DNA from: Pyxicephalus adspersus
Lineage: Eukaryota; Chordata; Amphibia; Anura; Pyxicephalidae
Direction: 5' to 3'
Length of the DNA stretch: 64,000 nucleotides
Assembly (NCBI RefSeq): GCF_032062135.1
Contig: NC_092866.1
Span: forward strand, 28,151,490 to 28,215,489
The notes beneath the pieces are model-generated. The model was not told the origin of the DNA. It ran no database searches and worked only from the letters and a program-made list of their open reading frames with translations. The position numbers were made by a program, and so were the translations under genes. Positions 59,901 to 64,000 of the stretch are shown piece after piece (positions within the stretch are counted from its first letter, which is position 1; each line of letters begins with the position of its first letter).

Positions 59901-61457
59901 TTATTCCCTTTTGTAAAACATAGTAATAAGCTCAAATTGCCACATTTACATACTTCCAAGGTTACCTATCACTACTTTATCTCTAATCCTCATTATTCGA
60001 ATATGATACATAATATTCTGTCTCGCTTCCAGAGACCGATATTATCAATGAATTACTTATGGAGGGCTACAATTTGGCTGACTATATATTAGGAGAAATG
60101 TATGAAGCAAATTAGTGTCATGTCAAAATTACATGCAAATCAGGCTGGTTATTTTTATTATGTATATTTGCAACCCTAAAATTCAGAGCAGCCAACTAAA
60201 ACAGTTGTTTGCAGATCTTCTACAGAATAAAGGTGCAACATTATTCCTCTTCCCAGGTATGCTTTGGATCTTCCCAACCTTTTCCATTCATTGTGCTTTC
60301 ACCTTCTCCCTTGCTCCTAGTAACTGACAACAGTCATTTTTCCTGGGTTCTCTCTACTTAGATCCAGAAGTCCTTGGTAGATCTCCCTGTGGCATTATAT
60401 TTTTATTTTGCATCCATTAAAGCCATCATGGAACCCACCTATGATGTTTGTCAAGAAATTGGAAAAAAAATATCTGAACCCCCAAATTTGGAGGCATGTG
60501 ATGTATTCTACTAACTAACTTTTGGAACTTTTATTGCTAAAGTCTTTTAGAGCTATGTATGGTCAGAAAATGTGATGGTGCCAATGGAGAAGTTAACCAT
60601 CCTAGGTAATATAGTATGTGGTATCCAAAAATGGCCAGTTCTGGAATGGAACTGGTGGGGCTGATGAAAAGGTATAGTCCCTAGATTTAGGATTCAAAAG
60701 TCTCCCCACATTCATCTGTTGATATCTAAAAGGGCCTTTTTTAAGTTGTTCAGATGCAGAGGATGAGGGGCTTGCATCTTGGTGGGACATATCCACTTTA
60801 GAATCTGAGATAAGGTTAAAGTCTCCCTAATACTATTAGACTGGGGAAGGATTCCAACAAGGTAGTATGTAGAGACCAATCTGAAGCTCAAACAATTAAG
60901 GGATATTGTACTCCAAAGCATACCCTGTGGAAAGTGAAATTACCCATCACGTTTACTCATAGAAATATATATGAATATGTCAAAGCACTTAGGGTCAGCT
61001 ACCACTGTATGGCTTTTCAGTGAACTATACATGAACAGTATATATAAACTAAAAAAATGTAGGTTGTCCAGAGAATTTGCTTGACATATGCTTCTGTGAT
61101 ACACTGAATTGGATGGAGCCTGGACTTTGTATGGATGGCTAATCCCTTCCTATCTATCTCTCTAGTAGCTGTCATCCCTGTTTATGGCCAAGGCAGAGAA
61201 GTTCTATCAGGAATGCTGACAGCAATTCTGCTTGATCCTTTCTTACTGCTTCCTTTGGTGTCTGTCTTCACACTGCTCAAAATTCTAACAATAAACAAAT
61301 CGTTTTTCTACATCGTATAGAGATTATTTAGCACTGCTCTTTTTAATGTGCATTTTACTGTGATGTTTTGGCCATCTGCATAGAGCTCAGAACAGTGTTT
61401 ATATTACCACTACTTTTTTATGCCTATGCTATATGTCTATATACCTCTTACTAGTTG

Positions 61458-61477
61458 CCCCCCCCCCCCCCCCCCCC
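61458..61477 (+). repeat. Poly-C tract (20 C)
   Basis: An uninterrupted run of 20 C, rare in this AT-rich sequence. Length is likely unstable in sequencing. Confidence 0.9.
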
Positions 61478-61569
61478 TCCACTTCATATGCATCTTAGAT
61501 GGTTAACAAAGGGTATCAAGCCTGCCTTCTTGTATCAGACCCTCATATGCCATTCAACATTACAGAGGT

Positions 61570-61745
61570 TTATTAGAAAGGGGGCTGTAAAGCTTCTTTC
61601 CCATGCAAAGAACCCTTGAATCTCTGAGAACCGAGGGCTTCTTCCCAACACCCTAACTGTCCAAAAGGACTTGAGGGGGCTGTTGTGGGGTTTATTTTGG
61701 AACTTAAAAGCCCCTTAATAATAGATAACATTTCCATAAAAAGAA
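61570..61745 (-). repeat. Interspersed G/C-tract repeat, reverse copy
   Basis: The reverse complement reads TTATTAAGGGGCTTTTAAGT then AAACCCCACAACAGCCCCCT, matching the copy at 9,830-9,965. Confidence 0.5.
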
Positions 61746-63725
61746 CACAATAATTCCTCACTGTTGAAAAGTCCTTTAATGTAATAAAAATACATACATA
61801 AACTTATAGTTTTTTTTAAAATAAAGTTTATTAATGTTCACAGAAGTGGGTCTATGTCAGTTATGTCCTTCATAGATATAAATACAATAATCATTTTTAC
61901 TCATTAGACCACATAAGGCCTAATATGATACAAGGGCAAAGTATGTACTCTGTCCTTTTTCCTGGATGAGGGCCTGGCTTAAAATATACGAAACACCACA
62001 GTATTTGTTACCCTTTTTAGAGTACACTGTCCCTGAAAACATGAAAAGACCTTGTGTGGTACTTCAAAAAATATTCAAACTAGACTTATATCTAGGCATG
62101 CACCCAAAAACGGTGGGACAGCAAGAATGCATCTTCTACAAGCAAAGGGCTTTTTTTGAGGTCTGGAAATCATTTATTATATACATATATTTTTTTATTG
62201 GACATATAATTACATCCCTATCTTTCTTTCTTTCCTATTGTGATTTTCTCACCAGCAAACATTGTTTGTACAGCAACACTGTTTATTCAGCTGCCTGTAG
62301 TATGAACTTTTTGTAGTTTAGTGTTAGATGAGATGTTATGTATATTAGTCAAACAAACTCATCATATACAGTAAGGGGTCTGCTAAACAAAGTGGATTAG
62401 TAAATTGTCACTAGAGATATTAAAAAGTGATTCCAGTGGATCAGGGCAATAATAAACAAAATTAAAAATATGTATCTGTTCTACAATTAAACACTTAACT
62501 ATAAAGGGTGTGACTACTTTTAAGGGCTAATTCACACTGGCTGTAAGGTCATACCATCTCCCTATGGCAGCCCTCATAAAGAATGAATAGGGGCTGCAGT
62601 GAGCAGTACTAGTACTGCATTTACTAGTAGCCGCTAGCTGTCAAATGTGCAGACACTGGTTCTTTTTTAACAAGTATTGCCACTTGTGTTAGAGCAGCTG
62701 CCAAGGTGCCAGTAACAGGGAGGTGCACAGTGTCAGGTGTGAAACTGCTCTAATATTTGCTTGGGTTTCCCTTTGTTCAAAAAGAAGCCTCTTTTCTTAA
62801 TGGCATGGAATCCATAAACATTCCTGTCATGTCAGTTCCACCTTCCAAATGTGTTCTATTAAATCCAGAGTCAGTAACTGGCCTGCCGTCTGTGTGCCAC
62901 AGCATAAATAGTGATTAATTGAACCATTCTACCTTTGTTCTTCATCAGTTTTGATGAGTTTGTGCCTGCTGAAGTGTTAGCATTCTGTTCCGCTAATCAC
63001 TGGGTGTTTTTTGTTTTTCAAGCCATCTAGTTGTGTGTGAAAATTCCAGAAGTTCATCAGTATCAACAAATACCTAAATGAGGTAATCAAGCACCAACAA
63101 TCATGATATGGTCAAAATCACTAAATTTACATTTTTACTATTTTGAGTTTTCACCAGGGAAAACGGAAAAAACAGAAAACTTGAGAGTTTGTATAAAATA
63201 AAAAAACATACATAAAAGATAATGTATTTAAAAAAAACATTTACCAATGATTTCTTGAGGCACCAAAACCTACAGGGAATGTACTAGAATCTCAAAGTCA
63301 TCTAATTTTCTAAATACTTTTGCAATGGGAATGGAGAAAGTCAATTAGATACTACATTTGAGAAGCTCTGTGTACATATGTTGGTATCCCACAGGTTTTT
63401 AATTTTTCCAGTTTTCAGAGAACCCTTAAACTAGCTGTCCAATCTGTCACCAAAGAAATCATCTAAAGCACCAAATAGGGACACCTTGGATGCTGGCAGA
63501 AAGGTGTTAAATGTCCCGTTCCAAGGTAATTCCAAATTGTTAATACTTTTCTGTAATCATCTCAATGATGTACTCATATTTATTTACTGTAAACACATAT
63601 ACATGTATAACAAGTGACAGAGTCGGAAACCATGAGCATTTTAATGTAGTTTGGGCCTTAGAACAAAAGAAAGGACCAAACAATCTACACAAATCTTGAA
63701 TAAAATGATGTTTATGTGCAGATTT

Positions 63726-63940
63726 TTATGTCACTTCTATGTTAGTAATTTTGTTGGTAACTCTGGATCTCCGAGGAATGCATTCCAGATCATATCGACT
63801 TTCATAGATGGTGGGACATATTTGCCACTGGTTGTTTCTGTAAATGCCTAGGCAAGTGTACACATCTGGTTTGTAGGTTAGAAGGCATTTTACACCTGAG
63901 CTGCGGATAACAGCATCTGTTTGCATGATGCTTTCCTCAT
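63726..63940 (-). CDS. Last coding exon of an unidentified minus-strand gene (continues past the window)
   Basis: 215 nt: acceptor TATGATTTTACAG, then EESIMQTDAVIRSSGVKC, LLTYKPDVYTCLGIYRNNQW, QICPTIYESRYDLECIPRRS, RVTNKITNIEVT and a TAA stop. Codon use, lack of stops, and regular aromatic/cysteine pattern look like a folded, conserved protein end rather than chance. I do not recognise the family. The 5' exons are outside the window. A minus-strand AATAAA is present at 63,579-63,584, giving a 3' UTR of about 150 nt. Confidence 0.65.
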
Positions 63941-64000
63941 CTGTAAAATCATATGTATATACACAAATAACATGTTTGCTATCTGGCTGATATGGGCTTA

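Larger units (their letters stand above)
56961..63725. other. Intergenic region right of the Tc1-like element
   Basis: Open frames here are short and show no recognisable residues or splice context. The region contains the reverse G/C-tract repeat (61,570-61,745), the poly-C tract and scattered AT-rich simple sequence. The stretch 58,490-58,960 keeps moderately long minus-strand frames and may be an old element I cannot name. Confidence 0.4.

Overview
This window looks like nuclear DNA of a vertebrate, most likely a frog. Coding sequence sits in short exons with GT/AG boundaries. The DNA is AT-rich and full of decayed transposons (Tc1-like, pogo/Tigger-like, foldback MITEs, a truncated L1-like LINE and several short interspersed families). 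The one clearly recognised gene is RELA (NF-kappaB p65). Its exon sequences follow the vertebrate family closely. No bacterial or viral genes, CRISPR arrays, rRNA or tRNA genes were seen.

Left part (about 1.9-18.2 kb, minus strand): nine consecutive phase-compatible exons of a coiled-coil and acidic/serine-rich protein. It resembles the centrosomal protein kizuna (KIZ) in an IC-x5-AH-x-RNQ coiled-coil block and in a C-terminus ending SFYD. The identification is tentative and the 5' end was not found. From 18.2 to 29.6 kb I see no convincing exon, only repeats.

Middle (29.7-48.8 kb, plus strand): RELA, with a promoter-like CpG-richer segment at about 29.65-29.97 kb, a tiny first coding exon, and exons coding the Rel homology domain, nuclear localisation signal and transactivation domain. 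The exon that should carry the first half of the DNA-binding domain (the RFRYKCEG and SAGSIPGE region) was not found between 34.7 and 41.3 kb. The neighbouring exons cannot be joined in frame without it. That interval holds a decayed Tc1 transposon, a hairpin element and a tandem repeat. RELA and the kizuna-like gene are divergently oriented.

Right part (48.8-63.7 kb): RELA 3' flank and repeats, including a decayed Tc1-like transposase in reverse and a pogo-like element. At 63,726-63,940 there is the last coding exon of an unidentified minus-strand gene that continues beyond the window.

The most unusual non-gene signals are: the missing RELA exon; a dispersed hammerhead-like hairpin motif (best copy 47,218-47,272); a MITE with a nested 111-nt hairpin; two fragments of one transposon-borne ORF at 13.8 and 45.1 kb; and a NAGNAG acceptor in RELA.
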